Of a stretch of 64,000 nt of DNA, positions 9,338 to 18,290 are shown one piece after another. Origin of the DNA: Flavipsychrobacter sp. (GTDB lineage Bacteria; Bacteroidota; Bacteroidia; Chitinophagales; Chitinophagaceae). The notes beneath the pieces are model-generated. The model was not told the origin of the DNA, did no database searches, and saw nothing but the letters and a program-made list of their open reading frames with translations. Where the stretch lies: positions 310,001 through 374,000 of the forward strand of contig JAEUVF010000008.1 in NCBI GenBank assembly GCA_016787265.1, read 5' to 3'. The position numbers and the translations under genes are program-made. The first letter of the stretch is position 1; every line of letters starts with the position of its first letter.

Positions 9338-10994
9338 AACTGATCTGCAGTTTTCTCCCCTTCGCTTCTTCTTTTTTTTCCTTTCCTTATTGTTTGTCCA
9401 CTTTAAAGGGACCAGCCAATCAATTTCAGTTGGTCAATCTATTCTGGAAGAGGCTGTGAGACGTATGGATATACAGGACAGTTCCAGATTGAGTCAGTCG
9501 GTGCTGATCCGGCCTTTGCATTTGCCTAACGTTACAAATTACGATAGTTTGATGCAGGTGCTCACTGGTTTGGAAACACCCAAAAGAACAACTTTTATGA
9601 ATGGTAAAGGTTCTGTTCGATTTCTTCCTGCTTATTTCCAGCAACAGTACAATTCGCATCATGCTTTTGGATGGAATGATGGAAGCCTGTTTCCTGCCAA
9701 AGGATATCAGTTTCGCGCAAGCGCGGGAATTGCTGCTAACTTTGGCATACTCTCCATTCAACTCAAACCTGAACTCGTCTTCGCCGCAAATCCTGCTTTC
9801 AGAGGGTTCTCTCCCAATCAGCCAGATAGCTCCTGGTATCACTATTACACTTTTCAGAACTGGATCGATATGCCAGAGCGTTTTGGTGAAAAGTCCTTTG
9901 CAAAATTATTACCCGGACAGTCCAGTATTCGGTTTAATTATAAAGGCATGTCCCTTGGAGTATCATCAGAAAATCTTTGGTGGGGACCCGGAACCCGAAA
10001 TGCCCTCATGATGAGTAATAATGCGCCTGGCTTTTACCATATTAGTTTTAACTCTACCCGGCCGCATAAAACATTCCTTGGAAAATTTGAATGGCAACTT
10101 ATTGCTGGTACCCTTAAGAATTCAGGTGTTTTGCCTCCTGATACTTCACGAAGATTAAATGGCCAGCCTTTGTATCAGCCTAAGAAAACAGCAAATAGAT
10201 ATATTAATGCGGTTGTGATCGACTGGCAACCCAAATGGATCAAGGGTTTAAATCTTGGTTTCGCCCGTAGCTTTTATCAGTACTCCGATAATATAAGACC
10301 TAACCTAAATGGATACCTGCCAGTCTTAAGTGCCTTTTTCAAAGGAAATGCCCAGGATGAAAATGAATTCGGCAGGGATCAATTGCTTTCCTTTTTCTTT
10401 CGTTGGGTTTTTCCCAAAGAAAAAGCTGAAATCTATGGTGAATGGGGTAGAAATGATCATTCCGGGAACCTTAGTGATTTTGTCCAGGAGCCGGAACATA
10501 GCAGGGCCTACCTCTTAGGATTGAAAAAAATTATAGATCTGCCAGCTAATCGCCAGTTGGAACTTTTTGGAGAAATTACACAACTTGAAACTCCGGGTAC
10601 TAAACTTGTAAGAGCACTTCAACCCTGGTATGTTCATTACCAGGTTCGTCATGGATACACGCACAAGGGACAGGTTCTTGGTGCTGGAATCGGCCCGGGA
10701 AGTAACAGCCAAACCATTGGAGTAAATTGGTATGGCACTCAGCTGAATAAATCAGGCCTGAGCTTTGACAGAGTTGTCCGTAACAATGATTTTTATTACC
10801 TCGCCTTCACGGGTAGACAATTATATGATTCCCATTGGGTAGATCTTGTACTATCGGGAACAAAAACCTGGCATCGCAAAAGGATGCTCTATACTGCCCA
10901 TTTATCCCTTCTCAGGTCCGTTAATTATCAGTGGAATACTGATGATAATGTGAATCATTTTCAAGCGGGTTTCACCCTTGGATACCTTTTTTGA
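9327..10994 (+). CDS. Wzi-like capsule assembly outer-membrane protein
   Basis: A 555-residue outer-membrane protein resembling the Wzi capsule-assembly family, which helps anchor capsule to the cell surface. The start is ATG 9327, preceded by TAAAGGTG; GTG 9318 is an in-frame alternative. A phenylalanine-rich signal peptide ends near residue 30. The middle carries the family motif with ENLWWGPG, followed by SNNAPGF, and the rest is rich in aromatic alternating segments expected of a beta barrel, ending in FTLGYLF with a terminal aromatic residue. It is the last gene of the locus, 6 bp from the convergent helicase gene. Confidence 0.85.
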   Translation: MRFKTDLQFSPLRFFFFFLSLLFVHFKGTSQSISVGQSILEEAVRRMDIQDSSRLSQSVLIRPLHLPNVTNYDSLMQVLTGLETPKRTTFMNGKGSVRFLPAYFQQQYNSHHAFGWNDGSLFPAKGYQFRASAGIAANFGILSIQLKPELVFAANPAFRGFSPNQPDSSWYHYYTFQNWIDMPERFGEKSFAKLLPGQSSIRFNYKGMSLGVSSENLWWGPGTRNALMMSNNAPGFYHISFNSTRPHKTFLGKFEWQLIAGTLKNSGVLPPDTSRRLNGQPLYQPKKTANRYINAVVIDWQPKWIKGLNLGFARSFYQYSDNIRPNLNGYLPVLSAFFKGNAQDENEFGRDQLLSFFFRWVFPKEKAEIYGEWGRNDHSGNLSDFVQEPEHSRAYLLGLKKIIDLPANRQLELFGEITQLETPGTKLVRALQPWYVHYQVRHGYTHKGQVLGAGIGPGSNSQTIGVNWYGTQLNKSGLSFDRVVRNNDFYYLAFTGRQLYDSHWVDLVLSGTKTWHRKRMLYTAHLSLLRSVNYQWNTDDNVNHFQAGFTLGYLF

Positions 10995-11000
10995 TTTTCT

Positions 11001-13883
11001 CTATCCTCCCAACAACTTCCGCCAGTCTTCTTTCGTCATGCTGCTGAAAAAGGCCTTCCCGCTTTGTACCAAACCGGCAGAGAGTTCTCTTTTGCTTTGC
11101 TGGAGCCGTCGCATTTTTTCTTCCACCGTACCCGGACAAATCAACCGTACCGCCTGTACATTCTGATGTTGCCCGATGCGATAGGCCCGGTCGATGGCCT
11201 GGTCTTCCACTGCAGGGTTCCACCAGGGGTCTACCAGGTACACATAACTCGCTGCAGTCAGATTAAGTCCTACACCACCGGCTTTCAAACTTAACAGGAA
11301 TACCCGCACTTCGGGATCCTGCTGAAAGCGATCCACCGCCGCCTGCCTGTTTTTCGTAGCTCCGGTGAGTGTTTCATATACGATTCCCAGTTTGTTCAGC
11401 TCAATAGCAATCAGGTCGAGCATGGAAACAAATTGAGAAAAGATCAGGATTTTATGCCGGGGCGATTTGCTTTGCACCTGCTCGATCAGCACATCAATTT
11501 TCGAAGAACCTTCTCCCTGCAACTGATCAGCCTGCAATAACCGCGGATCATCACAGATCTGCCGGAGTTGCGTTAACCCACGCAATACATGAATGGAATT
11601 GCGCAGGATTTCATCTTCCAGTTTGTCTTCCAGGTAATCCCGCAGGTCTTTTTCATACGCATTGTACACTGCACGTTGTGCCTCGCCCATAGGGCAATAC
11701 AGAATCTGTTCAATTTTATCAGGTAACTCCTGGATCACATCTTCCTTGGTGCGCCGGAGCAGGAAGGGCCTGATTTTTTGTTGCAACTCTTCTGAACGCT
11801 GGCGGTTTTCGAACCGGTCGATGGGAGTGGAGTAGATATCCTGGAAATATTTTTTATTCCCCAGTAAACCCGGACAAACAACTGAAAACTGCGCATACAG
11901 ATCCATGGTATTGTTTTCAAAAGGAGTACCGGTGATGGCCAAACGATTTTTGCTTTTCAGCATTTGTACTGCCTGGTAGCGTTGCGAGTCGGGGTTCTTG
12001 ATCTGTTGTGATTCATCAAGCAATACATAACCAAACTGAAACCGCCGCAGATAGGTGATATCAGTTAATAGCGTTCCATAAGAGGTGAGAATGATATCGT
12101 ACTGTTCAAACGCTTCTGTGTTTTTGTTGCGATTGGCACCATGAAGCACCAGGCATTTCAACGAAGGTGCAAATCGCTGTAGTTCTACCTGCCAGTTAAA
12201 GAGCAGGGAGGTGGGTACTACTAACAGGTGAGTGGACTGCTCCTTTTCTTTCAACAAAAGCAGAAATGCAATCACCTGCACCGTTTTACCTAAGCCCATA
12301 TCATCTGCGAGTACACCACCGAATTCATTTTCATGCAGGAAGTGCAGCCAATTCAGTCCTTCCTGCTGGTAGTGCCGAAGCTCCGTATGCAATGTTGAAG
12401 GAACTGATACCGGTTCAATGGATTTGATATCGGTTAGACGTTGCCGGTAGTTACGGATTTTTTCCTGAACTGTTGAATCCAGCTCATCCTCCGTGAATTG
12501 CTGGCTGATTGTTTCAAACTGTGTGGCAGGGAGTATCAGGTCTTCCCCCATAACCGAGGCACCGAAGAAAAACTTCGAAAAGCGATCAATCCATTGTTCC
12601 GGTAATAATCCCAGGGTACCATCATCCAGTTGAACATACTTGCTTTTATTGCGGATAGCTTTTTGGATTTGCGGAAGGGAAGCCTGCTGATCGCCGTATT
12701 TGGCATTGATCTTTACATTAAACCAATTGAGTCCGGATACCACTCGTACGGTAATGGTTCCCTTATGTGCACTCTTTTTATTTTCTTTCAGTTGATTAAA
12801 ACCAAAGATGGAGATACCTGCCGTCCGCCATTGCGCGAAGGCTTCCAGGAACCAGTCTTCATTGAGGAAGCGATCCCGATGAAGGTATAAATAGGGTAAT
12901 TCATTCTCCAGTTGTTCCATGAAATGCGGATGTTGCTTCAGTACCATCGCGAGGAAAGCATTCTCGGCGGCATCATTGCGTTGCATGGCAAGTAGTCTGC
13001 CTTTGGTATCGGGCAGGTAAACCATTTTTTTACTGCGCAGCGGTACTTCCATACTCCCATAGCGCATCATGGGTTGGATGGTTACATATTGCCCGAGATC
13101 AGCCAGGTAGATCAATCGTTCAATCGCACCTTTCCATCCCGCTTCCTTCAATTCTTCTTCTGCCCCGAGCTCAATAAAATGCCGTTCAACCCGGATCATT
13201 TTCTCCAGTTTGGAAAGAATTTTCTCTTCAAAAGCCGCGAACTGGTCTTCATGTAATTGCAGGTGTTGCCGGGTTGCAAACACCTGCAGCAATTTCAGCA
13301 CAGTCAGATTTGCAGCCAGCATAAGCTGGTTCTCCTGTAGCAGAAAGAGTCCGTATTTTAAAGAGAATTGTTGTGGATGAAATTTTTGTTTACCCAGTTC
13401 CAGTTCGGGACTCACCCTGTAAAACGGACTGGCTTTATAAATATGCAGGGAAAGTTTTTCAACCAACCCGCCTACCTGCACTTCCCTCAGCGAACCGGCA
13501 CTTACATTTTCAGAAAATTCCGGGTCGTGGTAGAAAAATCGCAATCCAACGGGATTTTTTATTATGGTACGCAAACTGCGTATATCGCTACTTGTAATAC
13601 TGTTAGCCGGCGTCGTTTGAAATCGACTGATAGCAGCATAAAATCGAATCGTATCCACCTCATTGTCTGCGAGCTGGGCAGCATCAGTTGCGCTGATAGG
13701 GGATAAGGGGTTCCGGATTTTCCCTGCCTGCGTAAGCGGCGCATCATAGAGTTCAATACACAGCGATTTATGAAACCGGAATTGCTTCAACACCACGATG
13801 CGGGTACAGTTACCCTCAGCTGTTTGCGGTGGCTGTTCCTCGGGCACTAATAATAGTTCTTCCAGATCGCGGATGGAGTCCAT
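11001..13883 (-). CDS. SNF2/RapA-family DEAD-like helicase
   Basis: A 960-residue Swi2/Snf2 ATPase. The first 430 residues lack zinc-finger or other recognisable motifs. The SNF2_N domain carries DDMGLGKT (motif I) near residue 525, DESQ (motif II) near 620 and TGTPFEN near 650. The helicase C-terminal domain has FSQF near 812, AGGVGLNL near 868 and the DRAYRIGQ motif near 897. Such proteins remodel protein-DNA or RNA polymerase complexes; the specific role of this bacterial subgroup is not established. The gene stands alone on the - strand, divergent from the metal-efflux locus and convergent with the polysaccharide locus. Confidence 0.92.
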   Translation of the reverse strand: MDSIRDLEELLLVPEEQPPQTAEGNCTRIVVLKQFRFHKSLCIELYDAPLTQAGKIRNPLSPISATDAAQLADNEVDTIRFYAAISRFQTTPANSITSSDIRSLRTIIKNPVGLRFFYHDPEFSENVSAGSLREVQVGGLVEKLSLHIYKASPFYRVSPELELGKQKFHPQQFSLKYGLFLLQENQLMLAANLTVLKLLQVFATRQHLQLHEDQFAAFEEKILSKLEKMIRVERHFIELGAEEELKEAGWKGAIERLIYLADLGQYVTIQPMMRYGSMEVPLRSKKMVYLPDTKGRLLAMQRNDAAENAFLAMVLKQHPHFMEQLENELPYLYLHRDRFLNEDWFLEAFAQWRTAGISIFGFNQLKENKKSAHKGTITVRVVSGLNWFNVKINAKYGDQQASLPQIQKAIRNKSKYVQLDDGTLGLLPEQWIDRFSKFFFGASVMGEDLILPATQFETISQQFTEDELDSTVQEKIRNYRQRLTDIKSIEPVSVPSTLHTELRHYQQEGLNWLHFLHENEFGGVLADDMGLGKTVQVIAFLLLLKEKEQSTHLLVVPTSLLFNWQVELQRFAPSLKCLVLHGANRNKNTEAFEQYDIILTSYGTLLTDITYLRRFQFGYVLLDESQQIKNPDSQRYQAVQMLKSKNRLAITGTPFENNTMDLYAQFSVVCPGLLGNKKYFQDIYSTPIDRFENRQRSEELQQKIRPFLLRRTKEDVIQELPDKIEQILYCPMGEAQRAVYNAYEKDLRDYLEDKLEDEILRNSIHVLRGLTQLRQICDDPRLLQADQLQGEGSSKIDVLIEQVQSKSPRHKILIFSQFVSMLDLIAIELNKLGIVYETLTGATKNRQAAVDRFQQDPEVRVFLLSLKAGGVGLNLTAASYVYLVDPWWNPAVEDQAIDRAYRIGQHQNVQAVRLICPGTVEEKMRRLQQSKRELSAGLVQSGKAFFSSMTKEDWRKLLGG

Positions 13884-13994
13884 TCTGCAATAATACGGCT
13901 TCGCGGGTTCAGGTTATATTCCGCCATAACTATATAACAATCCCCCAAAATTTTATAAATCCCCATTCCCGGTAATTCCTATCTTTACTCCCGA

Positions 13995-14393
13995 ATGAAA
14001 CGTATCACCATTTTTTTCCTAATGCTGTTGTATATGACGGTTTCCTCCGGGTTCACCGTTCATCTTCACTATTGCATGGGAGAACTGGTGGAGTCCAATC
14101 TTACTCATTCCGATGAACCAACCTGTGGAGGTTGTGGAATGGAAATAGAGGCAAGTTCCAGCGATGGCTGCTGCAAAGATGAACACAAGCAGGTAAAGGT
14201 TGACCAGGATAAAAAACTGGCGGAAATAGCTGCCAAGGCAGTGCAAACTGCATCCGAACAAACCGTTCCTTTTGCTTTTATTTCTCCTGAAAACCTGCTG
14301 TTTGAAACAGTTCATCAACTGCCATTTTCAAATGCGCCACCTCGAAATTCAGGGGTTCCCTACTATCTCTTTCAACGCAATTTCCGTATTTGA
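13995..14393 (+). CDS. HYC_CC_PP family secreted protein
   Basis: A 132-residue exported protein matching the HYC_CC_PP pattern known from Bacteroidota: a signal peptide, HLHYCMGELV, a Cys-rich CGGCGM, GCCKDE in the middle, and a C-terminal APPRNSG. The molecular role of the family is unknown, but its cysteines, histidines and methionine suggest metal or redox chemistry, and it heads a heavy-metal efflux locus here. A TATCTTTA box at 13980-13987 is close to the Bacteroidota -7 consensus TAnnTTTG but would leave almost no leader, so the promoter is uncertain. The gene is divergent from the helicase gene over 111 bp. Confidence 0.8.
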   Translation: MKRITIFFLMLLYMTVSSGFTVHLHYCMGELVESNLTHSDEPTCGGCGMEIEASSSDGCCKDEHKQVKVDQDKKLAEIAAKAVQTASEQTVPFAFISPENLLFETVHQLPFSNAPPRNSGVPYYLFQRNFRI

Positions 14394-14411
14394 TTTTTTC
14401 CCTTTCTGTTC

Positions 14412-14431
14412 AGCCTGAATCCTTTCAGGCT
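14412..14431. terminator. Perfect 8-bp hairpin between the first two efflux-locus genes
   Basis: AGCCTGAA and TTCAGGCT pair perfectly around the loop TCCT. No T-run follows, so it could be an attenuating or mRNA-processing hairpin rather than a strong intrinsic terminator. It separates the HYC_CC_PP gene from the DUF3347 gene in a 94-bp gap. Confidence 0.45.
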
Positions 14432-14487
14432 AAAGGCATTTCCTGTCTATTCTATTCTTAATTCTATCATTCTTAATTATTTATCTA

Positions 14488-15054
14488 ATGAAATCAGTTA
14501 TTGTAACTGCTTCTGCAGCAATTCTATTGTTGGCATCCGCCTGTAACAACAGTGCCGATCATCAATCACACCAGTCAGAAACTGCCAATCCGGCCACTGA
14601 TCAACCTGCTGCTCCGGCTCCAGTTTCCAATCAGTTGAAAGATGTATATGCGCATTATCATCATATCAGTTTCGCACTGGCCAAGGATGATGCTGCAGAA
14701 ACCAGTAATGGTGCCAAAGCCTTGCAGGTTGCTATTGCAGAAGTGGATAAATCAGGTATGAGTGCTGAACAACAGCAGGTATTTGCCGCCAATGAAGCTG
14801 CACTTCAGGAGCATGCCGCCGCCATCGTAAATGCAGGCATTGAAGAACAGCGGAAGCAGTATGAAAAACTGGGAGAAAGTCTGTATCCGCTGGTGAAAGC
14901 CTTCGGATCAGAAAAGCCTTTATATAAAGCCTATTGCCCCATGGCTTTTGATAACAAGGGAGCCAGTTGGATCAGCACCAGCAAGGACATCAACAACCCT
15001 TATTTCGGCGAGAAAATGCTGACCTGTGGCGAAATACAGGAAGAAATCAAATAA
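14488..15054 (+). CDS. DUF3347 lipoprotein, metal-efflux associated (first copy)
   Basis: A 188-residue lipoprotein: the signal peptide ends in the lipobox LASAC, followed by a His-containing linker (HQSHQS) and a helical DUF3347 domain. The C-terminus has the characteristic pattern YCPMAFDNKGA-W, then NPYFG-MLTCG, whose Cys-Pro-Met and second Cys look like a metal site. DUF3347 proteins occur beside CusB-type adaptors and are thought to bind or hand over metal in the periplasm; that role is inferred. It lies 9 bp before the RND pump gene. A second DUF3347 gene occurs at 21924. Confidence 0.88.
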   Translation: MKSVIVTASAAILLLASACNNSADHQSHQSETANPATDQPAAPAPVSNQLKDVYAHYHHISFALAKDDAAETSNGAKALQVAIAEVDKSGMSAEQQQVFAANEAALQEHAAAIVNAGIEEQRKQYEKLGESLYPLVKAFGSEKPLYKAYCPMAFDNKGASWISTSKDINNPYFGEKMLTCGEIQEEIK

Positions 15055-15063
15055 TTCATTGTT

Positions 15064-16359
15064 ATGGTTCATCGTATTATAGAATGGTCGCTCCGAAACC
15101 GGTACATCGTACTGGTTTTGGCCACCGGCCTCTTTATCTGGGGAGTCATCTCCGTAAAGAAAAATCCCATTGACGCCATCCCAGATCTTTCTGAAAACCA
15201 GGTGATTGTTTTCACCGAATGGATGGGACGTGCACCACAGCTTATCGAAGACCAGATTACTTATCCGTTGGTCACCAACCTGCAGGGACTCCCCCGTATC
15301 AAATATGTGCGTGGTTCCTCCATGTTCGGCATGAGTTTTATTTATGTGATTTTTGAAGATGAGGTGGATGTCTATTGGGCCAGGGAGCGCGTACTGGAAA
15401 GATTGAGTACCATCAGCCGAACCCTGCCCGAAGGAGTAAGCCCACAGCTTGGTCCTGATGGTACCGGAGTAGGTCATATCCTCTGGTACACCCTCGATGC
15501 TCCAGGAATGGACCTGGGAGAACAACGCGCCATCCAGGACTGGTATGTGAAATTCGCCTTGCAAAATGTACCGGGAGTAAGTGAAATCGCTTCCTTTGGT
15601 GGTTTTCAGAAACAATACCAGGTTACGATTGACCCGAATAAACTCCTGTATTATAAAATTCCACTCTCTACTGTAATGGCTGCCATCCGCGCCAATAACA
15701 ATGAAAGCGGCGGACGAAAATTTGAAATGAGTGATATCGGGTACATCATCAAAACAGATGGCTATTTGAAATCTATGGAAGAGCTGGGCGCCATCTCCAT
15801 TGCCAGTCAGGCTGGTCTGCCGGTCCGCATTTCAGATGTTGCCACAATCCAGATGACAGGAGAAAGCAGGCTGGGAATCTTTGATCAGGATGGCGAAGGA
15901 GAACGCGTAGGCGGAATAGTCGTAATGCGATATGGTGAAAATGCCGCAGCAGTTATTGATGGCGTGAAAGCCAAAATGCAGGAAGTGGCGAAAGGACTTC
16001 CGGAAGGAATGACCTTTGATATTGTCTATGACCGCGGAGAACTCATTCGTGAATCCATCGACAGTATTCAGCATACACTGATTGAAGAAATGATTGTGGT
16101 TTCCCTGGTAGTAATCATCTTCCTTTTTCACTGGCGCAGCGCACTCAGCATCATCATTCAGATTCCGATCACCATTGCTGCCAGTTTTATCCTGCTCAAT
16201 GCTTTTGGCGTTTCCTCCAATATAATGTCACTCACCGGAATTGCGCTGGCTATCGGTGTTATTGTTGACAATGGAATCATCATGAGCGAAAATGCTTACA
16301 AGCACCTGGCAGAACGCTATGCCGACTGGCAAAGAACCCATCAATCTGAGGCAAAATGA
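15064..16359 (+). CDS. cusA: CusA/CzcA-type heavy-metal RND pump, N-terminal half
   Basis: A 431-residue protein equal to the first part of a CusA-like proton-driven metal exporter. It contains membrane helix 1, the first periplasmic porter domain and helices 2 to 4, ending just after the helix-4 motif VIVDNGIIMSENAYKHL, which carries the proton-relay aspartate. Normal CusA/CzcA proteins are a single chain of about 1040 residues. Here a TGA at 16357-16359 ends the ORF in the cytoplasmic loop between helices 4 and 5, and the next ORF supplies the rest. The halves overlap as ATGA. The junction sequence contains A-AAA-TGA. Whether two chains or a frameshifted single chain is made is open. Confidence 0.9.
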   Translation: MVHRIIEWSLRNRYIVLVLATGLFIWGVISVKKNPIDAIPDLSENQVIVFTEWMGRAPQLIEDQITYPLVTNLQGLPRIKYVRGSSMFGMSFIYVIFEDEVDVYWARERVLERLSTISRTLPEGVSPQLGPDGTGVGHILWYTLDAPGMDLGEQRAIQDWYVKFALQNVPGVSEIASFGGFQKQYQVTIDPNKLLYYKIPLSTVMAAIRANNNESGGRKFEMSDIGYIIKTDGYLKSMEELGAISIASQAGLPVRISDVATIQMTGESRLGIFDQDGEGERVGGIVVMRYGENAAAVIDGVKAKMQEVAKGLPEGMTFDIVYDRGELIRESIDSIQHTLIEEMIVVSLVVIIFLFHWRSALSIIIQIPITIAASFILLNAFGVSSNIMSLTGIALAIGVIVDNGIIMSENAYKHLAERYADWQRTHQSEAK

Positions 16360-18290
16360 AAAAGCTAAAAAATATATTTAAAAAATCACCCGACTGGATT
16401 TCGGAAGCGGAGCGTATGGAGGTGATTGAAAAAAGCAGCAAGCAGGTGAGTAGAGGAGTGTTCTTCGCCACCATCATTATCATAACTTCTTTTTTACCGG
16501 TTTTCATGTTAACCGGGCAGGAAGGGAAACTCTTTCATCCCCTTGCGTTCACCAAAACATTCATCATGATCATGGATGCACTATTGGTGATTACACTCGC
16601 CCCGGTACTGATCTCCTTTTTTATGAAAGGAAAATTTCGTCCCGATAATGCGAACCCGGTGAACCGTTTCCTTGAAAAAATCTACACCCCAATTATTCGG
16701 GGCGTACTGAAATGGAGAAAGACTACCATCGCTATCAATGTCCTTGCGTTGGCGATTACCATTCCGCTGCTCAAATCTGTTGGTACCGAATTCATGCCTC
16801 CGCTGGATGAACAAAGTATTCTTTTTATGCCGGTTACCCTTCCGGATATCAGTAATGGAGAAGCTAAGCGTATTTTACAGGTCCAGGATAAAATAATCAA
16901 ATCTGTTCCGGAAGTTGATAAGGTATTGGGCAAGGCGGGAAGAGCCAGCACGGCTACAGATAATTCTCCGATCTCGATGATTGAAACGATCATCATGCTC
17001 AAGCCCAAATCAGAGTGGAGGGAAGGTATTACGAAGAATGATATCATTAAAGAACTGGATGCCAAACTTCAGATTCCCGGGGTAGTGAATGGCTGGACTC
17101 AACCTATTATCAACCGGATCAACATGCTCGCAACGGGAATTCGTACCGATGTGGGTATTAAGATCTATGGACCTGATCTGGATACCATTGCCGCAGCCAG
17201 TGAGCGTGTGAAATCCGCATTGGAAGGAACTCCCGGGGTGCAGGATTTATATGTTGAGCCTATCACAGGTGGCAAGTATTTGTCCATCCAGGTTAACCGC
17301 GAAGCGCTGAATCGCTATGGTCTTAATGTAGCGGATGTAAACCAGGTGGTGGAATCTGCTATTGGAGGTGCTGCAGTCGGACAAACCATTGAGGGGCGTC
17401 AACGCTTTAGCATCAATGTACGATTGGCACAGGAGTACAGGAACAGCCTGGATCGCATTCGTCGTATTCCACTGCAAAGTGCTGCCTTTGGAGAATTGCC
17501 TTTAAGTGCTGTTGCTGAAGTAAAACTGGAAGAAGGCCCGCCTATGATCAGCTCCGAAAATGCACTGCTTCGCGGCGCTGTTATGTTTAATGTGCGGGAT
17601 CGCGACCTTGGAAGTACCGTACAGGAAGCTATTGCAAAAATGAATGCAGCCAAAGGTATTCTGCCCGAAGGTTACTTTCTGGAATGGAGCGGACAATATG
17701 AAAACCTGATTCGCGGACAACAAACATTGTTATGGATCGCACCGGTTGTTTTACTGATCATTTTCTTCTCCCTCTACTTCGCTTTTCACTCCATGCGAGA
17801 AGCTTTCTTAAGCCTGATCACGGTTCCCTTTGCTTTAATTGGAGGTGCTTATGCTATCTATTTCTACGGCGTGCATCTCTCTGTTGCAGTAGCTGTTGGT
17901 TTTATTGCGCTTTTCGGCATAGCAGTGGAAACAGGTATCGTAATGGTGATCTATCTCAACGATGCCATGCAACAACTGGTGAAAGCAAAAGGTAACAGCA
18001 GCGAAACAATCACCCGGGAAGATCTTCGACAGTATGTAATCATGGGCGCTGCCAAACGATTGCGTCCCAAACTGATGACGGTTTGTGTGTCGCTGTTTGG
18101 ACTTATCCCGGTAATGTGGGCAACCGGTGTGGGTACAGATGTAATGAAACCTATCGTATTACCCATGATCGGTGGTGTAATTACTTCTTCCACTCATATT
18201 CTCCTGGTTACACCCCTCATCTTTTTGCTTACGAAGGAATATGAATTACGTAAATACGGTAAACTGGAAATCTATGATGCATCGCATTAA
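16356..18290 (+). CDS. cusA: CusA/CzcA-type heavy-metal RND pump, C-terminal half
   Basis: A 644-residue protein that continues the pump: a basic amphipathic start (KNIFKKSPDWIS), helices 5 and 6, the second periplasmic porter/docking domain, and helices 7 to 12. Family segments include TSFLPVFMLTGQEGKLF, GRASTATD, INMLATGI, GPPMIS and the late-helix GVGTDVMKP. By recalled comparison with E. coli CusA, two of the three cleft methionines are present (INM and GPPM), while the GGAMVGE methionine reads GGAAVGQ. Together the halves add up to 1075 residues, a normal full length. The 3' end overlaps the TolC gene. The start ATG 16356 shares bases with the stop of the first half. Confidence 0.9.
   Translation: MKKLKNIFKKSPDWISEAERMEVIEKSSKQVSRGVFFATIIIITSFLPVFMLTGQEGKLFHPLAFTKTFIMIMDALLVITLAPVLISFFMKGKFRPDNANPVNRFLEKIYTPIIRGVLKWRKTTIAINVLALAITIPLLKSVGTEFMPPLDEQSILFMPVTLPDISNGEAKRILQVQDKIIKSVPEVDKVLGKAGRASTATDNSPISMIETIIMLKPKSEWREGITKNDIIKELDAKLQIPGVVNGWTQPIINRINMLATGIRTDVGIKIYGPDLDTIAAASERVKSALEGTPGVQDLYVEPITGGKYLSIQVNREALNRYGLNVADVNQVVESAIGGAAVGQTIEGRQRFSINVRLAQEYRNSLDRIRRIPLQSAAFGELPLSAVAEVKLEEGPPMISSENALLRGAVMFNVRDRDLGSTVQEAIAKMNAAKGILPEGYFLEWSGQYENLIRGQQTLLWIAPVVLLIIFFSLYFAFHSMREAFLSLITVPFALIGGAYAIYFYGVHLSVAVAVGFIALFGIAVETGIVMVIYLNDAMQQLVKAKGNSSETITREDLRQYVIMGAAKRLRPKLMTVCVSLFGLIPVMWATGVGTDVMKPIVLPMIGGVITSSTHILLVTPLIFLLTKEYELRKYGKLEIYDASH

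Noticed and set aside
14920..15615. 231-codon open frame on the - strand opposite the RND pump
   Set aside because: It is antisense to clearly conserved DUF3347 and CusA sequence, has no own motifs, and open antisense frames are common opposite GC-balanced coding DNA.
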